Assembly (NCBI RefSeq): GCF_036231355.1
Contig: NZ_CP109496.1
Coordinates: 496,001 to 560,000, forward strand
Direction: 5' to 3'
DNA: 64,000 nucleotides
From: Streptomyces sp. NBC_01431
GTDB taxonomy: Bacteria > Actinomycetota > Actinomycetes > Streptomycetales > Streptomycetaceae
Below, piece by piece: positions 42,426-50,726 of this stretch. Position numbers and translations under genes: made by a program. The stretch's first letter is position 1. The number at the start of each line of letters is the position of its first letter. Below the pieces are notes generated by a model, which searched no databases, was not told the origin of the DNA, and saw only the letters and a program-made list of their open reading frames with translations.

Positions 42426-42947
42426 TCAGGCCAACTGATTCAGCCACGAGTCGAGAGCCGCGAAGTCGCCGCCAGTCAGGCCATGGCGGGGATCGACACG
42501 ATGGAGCAAGGCTTGCCCCGGATGATGAGCAGCGACCCAAGACCGATCCGTGTCGGTGATCTCGTCGTCAACCCAGGCGAACGGGCGTCCCGCAGCCCAT
42601 CCGACAAGGGCACGGGTCTTCCAGTGCAGTCCGTTCCGTTCGTCCTGGTCGTCGATGTCGGACGGCTCCGGCCAGACCACCACTGCCAGCTGCGGCAGAC
42701 CGAGGCGGGGCGCGATGCACTCGTTCGCGTCCGCCATCCATGTCGTCGCCCAGACCACTTCGCACGGGAGGGCCGCCAGCCGGGGCCCGTGCTCGGGATT
42801 GATCCTGGCCAGGAGCGGATTCGCGCCAGCACCATGCAGTTCGGGACCCGTCGCATAGGTCGGATACGGCTCTGACGCCGCGCCGAACGGGATGAGTGGG
42901 CCGTCGACATCGAGAAACAGCAGTGCACGCTGCACGGAACCAGCCAC
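42426..42947 (-). CDS. HAD-like hydrolase domain protein
   Basis: About 173 residues. Motif I reads LLFLDVDGPLIPFG, the D-x-D-G of HAD phosphatases with both Asp. ATTWMADAN is a plausible motif II (Thr/Ser), and WVDDEITDTDRSW supplies the acidic motif IV. A short cap makes it a small soluble HAD. GTG 42947 gives VAGSVQRALLFLDVDG; a start at 42935 or GTG 42992 is also possible and no ribosome site decides. Substrate unknown; the frame's upstream part does not look conserved. Confidence 0.65.
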   Translation of the reverse strand: MAGSVQRALLFLDVDGPLIPFGAASEPYPTYATGPELHGAGANPLLARINPEHGPRLAALPCEVVWATTWMADANECIAPRLGLPQLAVVVWPEPSDIDDQDERNGLHWKTRALVGWAAGRPFAWVDDEITDTDRSWVAAHHPGQALLHRVDPRHGLTGGDFAALDSWLNQLA

Positions 42948-43106
42948 GCAAACACGATAGCCGTGGACTCGTGCCGGTCGACCAGGTCGCACGGGAACTG
43001 GGCGTACTCCGCGGCTTGGGCGGTGTGCGGCCGAAATGGCCGCCTCTGCCCGTCCCCGGCCCCATCCAGGGGGCCGCCCCGGCGCCGGGTTGCGGGCACA
43101 GGCGGT

Positions 43107-43964
43107 CTACGGCGTTTCGGTGGCGCGGGTGTAGTCGGTGGAGAGGGTGAGGTGTTCCCACGTGTCGAGGTCGTGGTCGACTGCTTCGCGTCCGGCCCGT
43201 ACCAGGCGCAGGGCGTCGGACCCGAGGACGAGGTGGGCCGGGGGGTTCGGTTCTTCGAGGATGCGCAGGACGGCGGCGGCCGCCTTGTCCGGGTTGCCGA
43301 GTTGGTTGCCGCTCGCGGTCTGCCGGGCGGCTCGGATGGGCCCGAACAGGTCGTCGTAGTCGGGGACGGAACGCGGTGCGCGGACCATGGAGCGGCCCGC
43401 CCAGTCGGTACGGAAGGAACCCGGCTCGACGGCGGTGACGTGGATCCCGAAACCGCGGACCTCCTTGCCGACGGCTTCGAGGATGCCTTCGAGGGCGTAC
43501 TTGCTGCCGCAGTAGGCGGAGACGCCGGGGAAGGAGGCCAGGCCGCCCATGGAGGTGACAGCCAGGATGTGCCCCCGGCGCCGCTCGCGCATGAACGGCA
43601 GGACGGCCTGCACGGTGGCGGCGGCGCCGAAGACGTTGACGTCGAACTGGGCGCGCAGGGCGGACAGCGGCGTCTCCTCGAAGGTGCCCTCCAGGCCGTA
43701 TCCCGCATTCGCGATCAGTACGTCGACGGGGCCGACGGACTGCTCCACCTCACCGACCACGGCGAGGACCGCAGCGTCGTGGGTGACGTCGAGCAGGCGG
43801 GCGTGGGCGCGCTCGGGGTTGAGAGCGGTGAAGGCTTGAGCGTCGGCGTCCTTGCGGACGGTGCCGACGACGGTGTGGCCGGCGTCCAGGGCGGCCGTGG
43901 CGAAGGCGCGGCCGAGGCCACTGCTGACGCCGGTGATGAGAAGGATTTTGGTGGTGGTCGTCAT
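43107..43964 (-). CDS. Short-chain dehydrogenase/reductase
   Basis: 285 residues. NAD(P) site ITGVSSGLGRA (10-20), NAG at 86-88, and the catalytic triad Ser138, Tyr151, Lys155 in SAYCGSKYALEG. The C-terminal part is longer than basic SDRs and ends with LGSDALRLVRAGREAVDHDLDTWE, the pattern of extended oxidoreductases that use this tail for substrate. Starts with ATGA overlap of the Atu4866 gene. Divergent from the XRE regulator, which probably controls both. Confidence 0.9.
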   Translation of the reverse strand: MTTTTKILLITGVSSGLGRAFATAALDAGHTVVGTVRKDADAQAFTALNPERAHARLLDVTHDAAVLAVVGEVEQSVGPVDVLIANAGYGLEGTFEETPLSALRAQFDVNVFGAAATVQAVLPFMRERRRGHILAVTSMGGLASFPGVSAYCGSKYALEGILEAVGKEVRGFGIHVTAVEPGSFRTDWAGRSMVRAPRSVPDYDDLFGPIRAARQTASGNQLGNPDKAAAAVLRILEEPNPPAHLVLGSDALRLVRAGREAVDHDLDTWEHLTLSTDYTRATETP

Positions 43965-44257
43965 GGCTGGTCTTCCCTGTACAGGACGAGGTGCTCGTGG
44001 AAGAGCACGCCGTCGCGGATGTCGCCGGTGGCGCTGAAGCCGGTGGCGTCGATGTAGTGAAGGTGGTTGCCGGTCACCGTGTAGCGGCCGGTGCAGGCGC
44101 TGCGGCGATCGCCGCGGGCCTCGTCGTAGCGTCCGTCGGCGCGGAGCTCCTGGCGGATGTGACCGTCCCCGGTCACCCACATCCCGACCACGTCCACGTC
44201 CACCTCACCGGCCCTGCGTCCGGCGGCTTCCTCCGGTCGGCTCGACTGCTCGTTCAC
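43961..44257 (-). CDS. Atu4866-domain protein
   Basis: 98 residues. GTG 44257 with AAGGAG 6 bases before it. Contains the conserved block GMWVTGDGHIRQELRADGRYDEARG, GRYTVTGNHLHYIDATGFSATGD and DGVLFHEHLVLYR that defines the small beta-barrel Atu4866 family. Function unknown; often next to SDR genes. Overlaps the SDR start. A second copy is fused to an amidohydrolase-like region at 45378. Confidence 0.82.
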   Translation of the reverse strand: MNEQSSRPEEAAGRRAGEVDVDVVGMWVTGDGHIRQELRADGRYDEARGDRRSACTGRYTVTGNHLHYIDATGFSATGDIRDGVLFHEHLVLYREDQP

Positions 44258-44328
44258 CGTGTGCTCCTTCTCGTGGCCTGGTGCGATCACCAGCCTGCGC
44301 GGCCTGGGATACGGGAGCCAGGACGAGT

Positions 44329-44379
44329 CGTGCCTGGGTACGGCGCACCCAGGCACGCGAGTTGGGTGCCGCCTAGGCT
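44329..44379. promoter_or_regulatory. Perfect 11-7-11 operator plus regulator promoter
   Basis: CGTGCCTGGGT (44329-44339) and ACCCAGGCACG (44347-44357) are perfect inverted repeats with a 7-base spacer ACGGCGC, within the divergent gap between the XRE regulator and the Atu4866-SDR operon. TAGGCT (44374-44379) is a candidate -10 whose -35 position overlaps the palindrome; transcription would begin close to GTG 44386, giving a leaderless mRNA. Confidence 0.7.
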
Positions 44380-44385
44380 GAAGGG

Positions 44386-45228
44386 GTGACCAGCAACGAT
44401 CTCGGAGATTTCCTGCGTGCTCACCGTGCCCGCCTGCGTCCCGACGACGTCGGGCTCGCCTCATACGGCGCCCGTCGGGTGGCCGGGCTGCGACGCGAGG
44501 AGGTCGCCGTCCTCGCCGGCATGAACAGCGACTACTACGCACGTCTAGAGCAGGGCCGCGAGCGCAGCCCGTCCCCGCAGATCCTTGAGGCGATCAGCAA
44601 CGCGCTGCGGATGAACGACGAAGCGCGGGAGCACATGTACCGGCTGGCGGGGACCGCACCGGAAGGTGAGCGGCCGCAGCCGAGAGAAACGGTGAGTACG
44701 GCGCTGCGGCAGTTGCTGGACGGATACCCGAACGCCGCGGCGTTCGTCCTGAACCCGGCCACCGACTTCCTGGCCTCGAACGCGTTGGCCGACGCACTGT
44801 TCTCACCGTTCGACACCATGGACAACATGGCCCGCATGACGTTCCTCGAACCGGCCGCCCGGACCTTCTTCACCCAGTGGGGGCGGGCAGCGGAGGCAGT
44901 CGTGGCGGCCCTGCGACACGCCACGGGCCTCGACCCGCACTATGGGCGCCTGAACGACCTCGTCCCCTCCCTGACCGAGGCGAGCGGGGAGTTCGCCGCC
45001 CTGTGGTCCTCGCACGCCGTCCACGGCAAAAGCCGTGATGCCAAGGACCTTGTCCACCCCGACGTCGGGCCTCTTGCCCTGACTTACCAGACCTTCGACG
45101 TCCGTGGAGCGCCGGGCCAGCAGCTGGTCATCTACCACGCGGAACCGGGAAGCCCCAGCGCCCAGGCGCTCGCCCTGCTCGGCAGCCTGCACGCCACACG
45201 CCACCAGCAGTCAGCCACGGAGCAGTAG
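44386..45228 (+). CDS. XRE/MmyB-type transcriptional regulator
   Basis: 280 residues. HTH about residues 20-75 (RRVAGLRREEVAVLAGMNSDYYARLEQGRERSP). The rest is the MmyB-like PAS-related ligand domain ending LVIYHAEPGSPSAQALALL. These regulators usually repress an adjacent oxidoreductase operon, and here a palindrome lies in the divergent promoter. A close relative is at 50727. Confidence 0.92.
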   Translation: MTSNDLGDFLRAHRARLRPDDVGLASYGARRVAGLRREEVAVLAGMNSDYYARLEQGRERSPSPQILEAISNALRMNDEAREHMYRLAGTAPEGERPQPRETVSTALRQLLDGYPNAAAFVLNPATDFLASNALADALFSPFDTMDNMARMTFLEPAARTFFTQWGRAAEAVVAALRHATGLDPHYGRLNDLVPSLTEASGEFAALWSSHAVHGKSRDAKDLVHPDVGPLALTYQTFDVRGAPGQQLVIYHAEPGSPSAQALALLGSLHATRHQQSATEQ

Positions 45229-45247
45229 CAACCCCGTATAGGCCCGC

Positions 45248-45274
45248 GCCCATCGCGCCACTGTGGCGATGGGC
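45248..45274. terminator. Bidirectional hairpin between convergent genes
   Basis: GCCCATCGC (45248-45256) pairs with GCGATGGGC (45266-45274). It sits between the regulator and the convergent Atu4866-fusion gene and could serve both. Confidence 0.6.
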
Positions 45275-45377
45275 TCAGGTACGCGAGGTGCGTTATTCGG
45301 GATGCTGATTGCGCAGGGGCGGCACTGCCAGGAAGGCGCCAGGGACGCCCTGGATTCCTTGCCGGAGATGCGGGCGG

Positions 45378-46154
45378 TCAGCGTCGGGTGAATCGGTAGC
45401 CCGCGTGGTGCAGGTGGCCGTCCCTGAACTCGCCGAAGGCCCAGAAGCCCAGGTCGTCGAGGTAGTCGATGCGGTTTCCGTTGATCCAGTAGCGGCCCTG
45501 GTAGGCGCTGGGGCGATCCCCGCGAGCCTCGTCGTAGCGCCCGTCGGGCAGCAGTTCCTGACGTACGAAGTCGTTGTCGTCCACCCACATCCCGAGGAAT
45601 GCATGCGCCTGATCGTGGGTGGTCTGCCCTTCGGGTGCCGCAACGGTGGCGGTGGTCGCGTTCAGGGGACGGACGTTCCAGAGTTCGGGAGCCGCCACGG
45701 CAGTGGTCGCGTCCAGAGGGCGGCCGTTCCAGAGGCGGACCTGTCCGCCGGTGACCAGGATGTCGAGGCGGCTTTCGTCGGGGGCGGCTTCCGTGCCGTC
45801 GGCGGTGCGGGGGGCGTCGGTCAAGCGCAGGACGGCGATGTCGGCAGCTTGGCCGGGGGTGAGGGTCGCTCCCCTGTGAGGCGTGGCGAAGTCGGCGGCG
45901 GCGGGGAGGACGAGGGTGCCCGCGCAGTCGATGACGATCATGTTGTCGTCGCCCGCTGCGGTCAGCAGGCCGGGGCCGATTCCCACGATCACGGTGCCTC
46001 CGATGAGGACATCGGCTTCCCTCCAGTCGCCCATTAGGGGATTGCCAGTGATCACGGTGCCGCCGGTCAGCAGGAGCGGCCGGCCGTTCGGGGCGCGCAG
46101 ATCGCGCAACACGTCGCCGTCTCGGCACGGGTTTGTACGCGGAGTGGTGGTCAT
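45378..46154 (-). CDS. Amidohydrolase composite domain fused to Atu4866 domain
   Basis: 258 residues. The N-terminal 150 residues have LLLTGGTVITGNPLMGDW, IGGTVIVGIGPG, DCAGTLVLPAAADFA and then LTPGQAADIAVLRL, the small beta-sandwich of an amidohydrolase, but the metal-binding TIM barrel between the strands is absent; no HxH. The C-terminal about 95 residues (GMWVDDNDFVRQELLPDGRYDEARG through DGHLHHAGYRF) repeat the Atu4866 block seen at 43961. The barrel-less fusion may bind rather than hydrolyse. An intact amidohydrolase follows at 46304. Confidence 0.72.
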   Translation of the reverse strand: MTTTPRTNPCRDGDVLRDLRAPNGRPLLLTGGTVITGNPLMGDWREADVLIGGTVIVGIGPGLLTAAGDDNMIVIDCAGTLVLPAAADFATPHRGATLTPGQAADIAVLRLTDAPRTADGTEAAPDESRLDILVTGGQVRLWNGRPLDATTAVAAPELWNVRPLNATTATVAAPEGQTTHDQAHAFLGMWVDDNDFVRQELLPDGRYDEARGDRPSAYQGRYWINGNRIDYLDDLGFWAFGEFRDGHLHHAGYRFTRR

Positions 46155-46173
46155 GCCAGTACCTGATTCGGTC

Positions 46174-46190
46174 GTGAGTGAGTGAGTGAG
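46174..46190 (+). repeat. GTGA tetranucleotide run
   Basis: GTGA repeated four times between the two minus-strand genes; slippage-prone but in noncoding sequence, so not obviously phase-variable. Confidence 0.5.
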
Positions 46191-46303
46191 CGAGCGGCGG
46201 GCGGCGCGTGCCCGGGGCGAGAGCGCCTGCGCAAGGGTGTGGCACGGGCCGGGGAGAAGAGCGTGCTGCCTTCTCCCCGGAACGGGCAGGTGCGGAGCGG
46301 ATG

Positions 46304-47698
46304 TCAGGCGGCCTGGGTGTTGAGCACGTACTCGCGCGAGGCGTGGACCTCGCCGCGCAGGGCGGGCAGGTCGACACCGAGGACCTGGCCGTTCCACTTG
46401 CGCACTTCGCCGTTGATGAGGACCGCGCTGATGTTGCGGGCGTCCGAGCCCAGGACGACGGTGCCGATCGGATCGTTGAGTGGCATGTTGTTGAGGTCCT
46501 CGGCCTGGATGACGAGCAGGTCGGCCTTCTTGCCGGCAGTGAGCGAGCCGGTGACGCCGGCCAGACCGTTGGTGCGGGCGCCCTGGAGCGTGGCGAAGTC
46601 CAGGACGTCGTGGGTGGTGATGCGTGCCTGCTGTTGGCCGGTGCCGTGGACGGCGTTGACCGCGCGCATCCGCTGGATGGCGTGCAGAGCCCGCATCTGC
46701 GTGAACATGTCGCTGACCAGGGCCACTTCGACGTCGATGCTCAGCCCCGGGCGGACCCCGGCCGACAGGGCCTCATCGATCGCCGGGATCGCGGTCTCCA
46801 GTCCGATCTGCGCGTCCGAGGTCGGGGCCAGCGCGATTGTCGTGCCGCTCTCCCCGATCGCCTTCCACGCCGCCGGAGTCAGGCCGGTGGCGTGGATGAG
46901 GGTGACTTCCGCGCCGAGGATGCCGTCCTTCGCCCACTGCCCGATGGCCTTCGAGGAGGACGCGCCGAAGACGGCATCAACACTCACCCCGATCCCCAAC
47001 TCCTGTGCCGTACACGCGAGTTCACGACCAAAGGCGAGAGCGGGCCCGGCAATCTCGTCGGTGGCCAGCGCCGCCAGGCGCAGGGTCAGCAGGTGGTCGT
47101 CCCCGGAGAAGTACGTGTCCTTGAGGCGGGCCAGGTCACCGGGCCACTGCTTGGCCCAGTCACCGAAATGCGGGCCCATGGAGGCGTGCACGCCACGGAT
47201 GCCGGTGTCGATGAGGGCTTGGACAGCGGCGTCGGAGTGCTCGGGGGTGCGGGAGTTGTGGGAGAAGTCGAGCATGCAGGTGATGCCGCTGTCGATCGCC
47301 GTCAGCGCGGCGAGCTTGGTACCGGTGTACATGTCGTTGGGCCGGTAGACGGTGGCGTAACCGGCGAGGGTGGACATCACATAGGCGCCGAGGTCGTCCA
47401 CGTCCGGCATGATCCGGCGCAGCTGGGTCTCCCAGGCGTGCCGGTGTGTGTCGACGAAGCCGGGCATGAGGATGGTGCCGGTGGCGTCGACGACCACCGC
47501 GCCGTCCCGGCTCAGATCGGGGCCGATCGCGGTGATCGTGTCGCCCTCGACGAGCAGATCGGTGCCATCCAGGACTCCGGAACCGGGATCCATGGTGACA
47601 AGGGTCGCGCCGGTGAACAGAATGCGCCGCTTCGGGTCCGCGGAGCGGCGCTGAAGCTGTTCGAGCACGGCAGGGCTGGTGGTGCCGGAGGCGATCAA
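46304..47698 (-). CDS. Amidohydrolase (TRZ/ATZ-type)
   Basis: 464 residues. ILMPGFVDTHRHAWE gives the metal HxH (His85, His87). IHATGLTPAAW and the TSDAQIG(L) region supply the other ligands, and GVTGSLTAGKKADLLVI is the C-terminal composite. Members deaminate or hydrolyse cyclic amides such as hydroxyatrazine, guanine, cytosine analogues or melamine. TTG 47698 has AGGA upstream. A copy of the XRE-type operator precedes it at 47798. Upstream neighbour is its barrel-less homologue. Confidence 0.88.
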   Translation of the reverse strand: MIASGTTSPAVLEQLQRRSADPKRRILFTGATLVTMDPGSGVLDGTDLLVEGDTITAIGPDLSRDGAVVVDATGTILMPGFVDTHRHAWETQLRRIMPDVDDLGAYVMSTLAGYATVYRPNDMYTGTKLAALTAIDSGITCMLDFSHNSRTPEHSDAAVQALIDTGIRGVHASMGPHFGDWAKQWPGDLARLKDTYFSGDDHLLTLRLAALATDEIAGPALAFGRELACTAQELGIGVSVDAVFGASSSKAIGQWAKDGILGAEVTLIHATGLTPAAWKAIGESGTTIALAPTSDAQIGLETAIPAIDEALSAGVRPGLSIDVEVALVSDMFTQMRALHAIQRMRAVNAVHGTGQQQARITTHDVLDFATLQGARTNGLAGVTGSLTAGKKADLLVIQAEDLNNMPLNDPIGTVVLGSDARNISAVLINGEVRKWNGQVLGVDLPALRGEVHASREYVLNTQAA

Positions 47699-48273
47699 GG
47701 AAAGGTCCTGTCTGTCATGCCAGGGCGATGCGCCTTTGCGGGGCGAGCGATGACCTCAGCATCGGTCCGGCCGACGGCGGCAACCAGGCACCCGTCTGCC
47801 CAGGTACGGCACACCCGGGCTCACCACCGCCATGCGCCCCCGCGACCCGCAAGAACCGGCCGCCGCCGTCGCTCGGTATCAGCCGCACCTCCAGACACTG
47901 TCGGCACTCTCACTCGGCCTGATCACTGGGGCACGGCTCGGTCGAGGTGGATTCGCTCGGCGAAGTAGAACCCGCTCCCCGGACGGCAGACAACTCGGGG
48001 AGGACCAACGGCTGTTGGAGGCGACGAACGCCACCGGGGCAGCCGGGCAGGACACTTGGAGCGTAGCTCCGTCGATCACGAGGCCCGGATGCGCGGATCG
48101 GTCAGCCATGTTGGGACGCCCCCTCCCGGAACAAGCGATTCCGTCGCCAAGAGTATTTTGAACAACGGATTGAGAAGATCTATAGCTCCTTGACGATGAA
48201 ATCAGTAACATCTCCCACTGCTCATCCCGCCACGGGACCACAACCCGGCCGCCCCTCGGAGAGGAAGCACCCC
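47699..48273. other. Divergent intergenic region
   Basis: Apart from the operator at 47798-47820, no gene; PNPOx-like gene starts at 48274 with GGAGAGGAAGC before it. Confidence 0.4.
47798..47820. promoter_or_regulatory. Second XRE-type operator
   Basis: GCCCAGGT-ACGGCAC-ACCCGGGC: 8-base arms with one mismatch and a 7-base spacer that differs by one base from the one (ACGGCGC) in the operator at 44329. It lies about 100 bases upstream of the amidohydrolase start, suggesting the regulator at 44386 also acts here. Confidence 0.6.
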
Positions 48274-48954
48274 ATGGACTCCGCTAATCCGGAACGCCAG
48301 TTGCCGGTCACCGATCGCACCCGGCACCGCCGCTTCCGGGAACAGGGCAGCCTGGATCGCGACCAGCTCGACGCGATCCTCGGCGCAGGCTTCATCTGCC
48401 ACCTCGGCGTCACCGTCGAAGGGACGCTGATGGTCATACCGACCGTCTACGGTTCCGACGGCAGCACCCTGTACTTCCACGGCTCGGTTGCCAGCCGCAG
48501 CCTGCTCGCGTCACCCGACGCCACGGTCTGCGTCACGGTCACCCACGTCGACGGCCTCGTCCTCGCACGCTCGGTGTTCGAGCACGGCGTCAACTACCGC
48601 AGCGCCATGGTCTACGGCACCCCCCGACTGGTCACGGACCCCGACGAGAAGCTGGCCGGTCTGCGCTGCCTGACCGAGCACGCCACGCCGGGCCAATGGG
48701 ACTATGCCCGCCAACCGAGCCGCAAGGAAATCGCCGCGACCGCCCTGCTCGCCCTCTCCCTGAACGAGGCGTCCGTCAAGATCCGTACCGGCGCCCCGGA
48801 CGATGGCGACAGCGAGGACGCCCGACTCGGCCTGTGGGCAGGTGTCCTGCCGCTACGCGCCACGTGGGGCGCCCTGGAGCCTGACCCTGCGCTGCCCGAG
48901 GGCGTCGAAGCCCCCGCCCATTTGACGAAGCGGGTCGGCGCCCCGGCGAACTGA
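48274..48954 (+). CDS. Pyridoxamine 5'-phosphate oxidase family protein
   Basis: 226 residues. ATG 48274 with GGAGAGGAAGC upstream. Flavin-binding split-barrel pattern: GFICHLGVTVEGTLMVIPTVYGSDGSTLYFHG and SDATVCVTVTHVDGLVLARS with ATPGQWDYARQPS. These PNPOx-like proteins bind FMN or F420; function varies from nitroreductase to haem handling. Divergent from the amidohydrolase. Confidence 0.85.
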   Translation: MDSANPERQLPVTDRTRHRRFREQGSLDRDQLDAILGAGFICHLGVTVEGTLMVIPTVYGSDGSTLYFHGSVASRSLLASPDATVCVTVTHVDGLVLARSVFEHGVNYRSAMVYGTPRLVTDPDEKLAGLRCLTEHATPGQWDYARQPSRKEIAATALLALSLNEASVKIRTGAPDDGDSEDARLGLWAGVLPLRATWGALEPDPALPEGVEAPAHLTKRVGAPAN

Positions 48955-49049
48955 ATGCCACGCCGCCCCCGGTGCGGCCCACATGGCCGACCTGCCGTAC
49001 CAGGGTTCACAACGCCAGAACCATCCGCCCAAAGGGCTGATCCGCTCTT

Positions 49050-49283
49050 TCAGTCCATGCAGTGGAACACTGCCGTCGCGGCGGCAGTCACGGTGAGGAT
49101 GGTGAAGCCGAGCATGAAGACCCGCAGCCTCGCTGCCAGCACCAGGGCGCGCACGCTACGCGGTGCGCACCAGCCGCATTCGTCTGCCTCGTGTCCGGCC
49201 AGCTCCAGCCAGTAGACACTCGGCAGCTCAACGCGCGAAAAAACGGTGTCCATCGTCGCATCGTCGCTGTCGTTCAAGTTCAT
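49050..49283 (-). CDS. Small membrane protein, tentative
   Basis: ATG 49283 would give 77 residues beginning MNLNDSDDATMDTVFS, a middle with HEADECGWC and a C-terminal span VFMLGFTILTVTAAATAVFHC. Weak ribosome site (GGTGCTGGC). Codon bias is only moderate. It could be a real small anchored protein. Confidence 0.3.
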   Translation of the reverse strand: MNLNDSDDATMDTVFSRVELPSVYWLELAGHEADECGWCAPRSVRALVLAARLRVFMLGFTILTVTAAATAVFHCMD

Positions 49284-49479
49284 GCCAGCACCAACGCCGA
49301 TGCCGCGCGGCAGGCAACGCCGACTCAGGTCAACGCAACCCAATCGTGCTCTGGCTGGTGAAAGTCATACTGGAACTGGATGAGTCGGGCACGCCAACTC
49401 GCCGTGTACCAGCGGAACTTCAAGCCGCGCCGGGACTTGGTCGGTCCCTGCGAGCACGGCGCCTTCGCGCGCTACGCGG

Positions 49480-49514
49480 CCCTCCCGGAGTTCGCAAAAG
49501 AGCATCCGGGAGGG
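49480..49514. terminator. Hairpin downstream of the PIG-L gene
   Basis: CCCTCCCGGA (49480-49489) pairs with TCCGGGAGGG (49505-49514), about 50 bases past the deacetylase stop at 49567 on the minus strand. Confidence 0.55.
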
Positions 49515-49566
49515 CTTTCACATAACCATCGTCGGCAAGGCGTGGGGCCCCGGCAGGACGGGAGGG

Positions 49567-50400
49567 TCAGCGCAGTCCGGCGAAGAGATCGTTCTCGGGC
49601 AGGGCCGCTCCGGTGGCGTCCTTGACGCGTACGAAAGTCTCCATGCCCATCAGCTCGCCGAACCTCTCCTTGCCCATCTTGAGGAAGAAGATGTTCTCGC
49701 CCTGGCTGGCGTGGGCGGCCAGCGCATCGAACTTCTGACCGCTGAACGCGGTGGTGTCCACCCACGTGGTGATCTCATCGTCGGGCAGGCCGATCTCGGC
49801 CAGCGCGGCGGCCTCGGCGGGATCCGGCTCCGGCATGTCCTCCTGAAACTCGCGCATGGTCTCCCCGAACCGCTGCATCGCCGAGCGGGGCATCGTCGTC
49901 CAGTACACCTTCGGTGTCAGCGCGGTCATCTCCAGCGCCGCCATCGTGATGCGGTGGGCCTGGATGTGGTCGGGGTGGCCGTAGAAGCCGTTCTCGTCAT
50001 AGGTGACGACCACATCGGGTCGGTAGTGCCGCATGAGGTCGGCAAGTCGGGCGGCGCCTTCCTCAACCGGGGTCTGCCAGAAGGATCCGGGGGCGTCGTT
50101 GCTCGGCCAGCCCATCATCCCGGAGTCGGCATAGTCCAGCATCTCCAGATCGCTGATCTTCAGGACGTCGCAGCTCGCCTCAAGTTCTTGACGGCGCATC
50201 AAGGCGACGGCCACCGGGTCGTGCCCGGGATCGCCCGGCTTGGCGCCCCCCGTTCCGTCACCGCAGCCGCCGTCGGTACACGTCACGAGAACCGTTCGGA
50301 AGCCTTCCGCCGCATATCGCGCGAGGACCCCTCCGGTTCCGGTGGCCTCGTCGTCGGGGTGAGCGTGTACTGCCATGAGCGTCAAGGGCCGGTCAGTCAT
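49567..50400 (-). CDS. PIG-L/LmbE deacetylase
   Basis: 277 residues. Zn motif HAHPDDEATG (His14, Asp17) and GHPDHIQAH (His142, His145) match the GlcNAc-PI de-N-acetylase/MshB/Mca family. AGGAGG lies 8-9 bases before ATG 50400. Mycothiol-pathway proteins MshB and Mca have the same core; other relatives deacetylate antibiotic intermediates. The gene stands alone, so role is open. 277 residues is close to Mca and MshB sizes. Confidence 0.85.
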   Translation of the reverse strand: MTDRPLTLMAVHAHPDDEATGTGGVLARYAAEGFRTVLVTCTDGGCGDGTGGAKPGDPGHDPVAVALMRRQELEASCDVLKISDLEMLDYADSGMMGWPSNDAPGSFWQTPVEEGAARLADLMRHYRPDVVVTYDENGFYGHPDHIQAHRITMAALEMTALTPKVYWTTMPRSAMQRFGETMREFQEDMPEPDPAEAAALAEIGLPDDEITTWVDTTAFSGQKFDALAAHASQGENIFFLKMGKERFGELMGMETFVRVKDATGAALPENDLFAGLR

Positions 50401-50726
50401 GAAACAGTCCTCCTGCGGAGCGGAAATACGTCTTGGTCCGAGTGCGCGGCGGGCGTACCGCCATCGCGGGGTCCGGATCCTGGTGGGGCGGAGACCTTGT
50501 GGTCTCCGTGTTCCCCGCCCGTGCGGCGCCGGCCCCTCGGTCGATGCAACCCTGCCGACCGGGCCGGCTGTTCCCGGCACGGCCGATCGGCCTTCCAGGG
50601 CACGTCGGCGTTTCAACGCCAACGAGGTACCGGCGCGACCTGGTGCGCGTCTCAGCGACGTGGCCCACTGGGCAAGCAGTGGCCAGTAGGCCTGAGATTT
50701 GGCACCGCCTTGACCTGTCGGGTCGG
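50401..50726. other. No recognisable gene
   Basis: Gap between the deacetylase and the convergently placed end of the second regulator. No supported frame. Confidence 0.4.
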
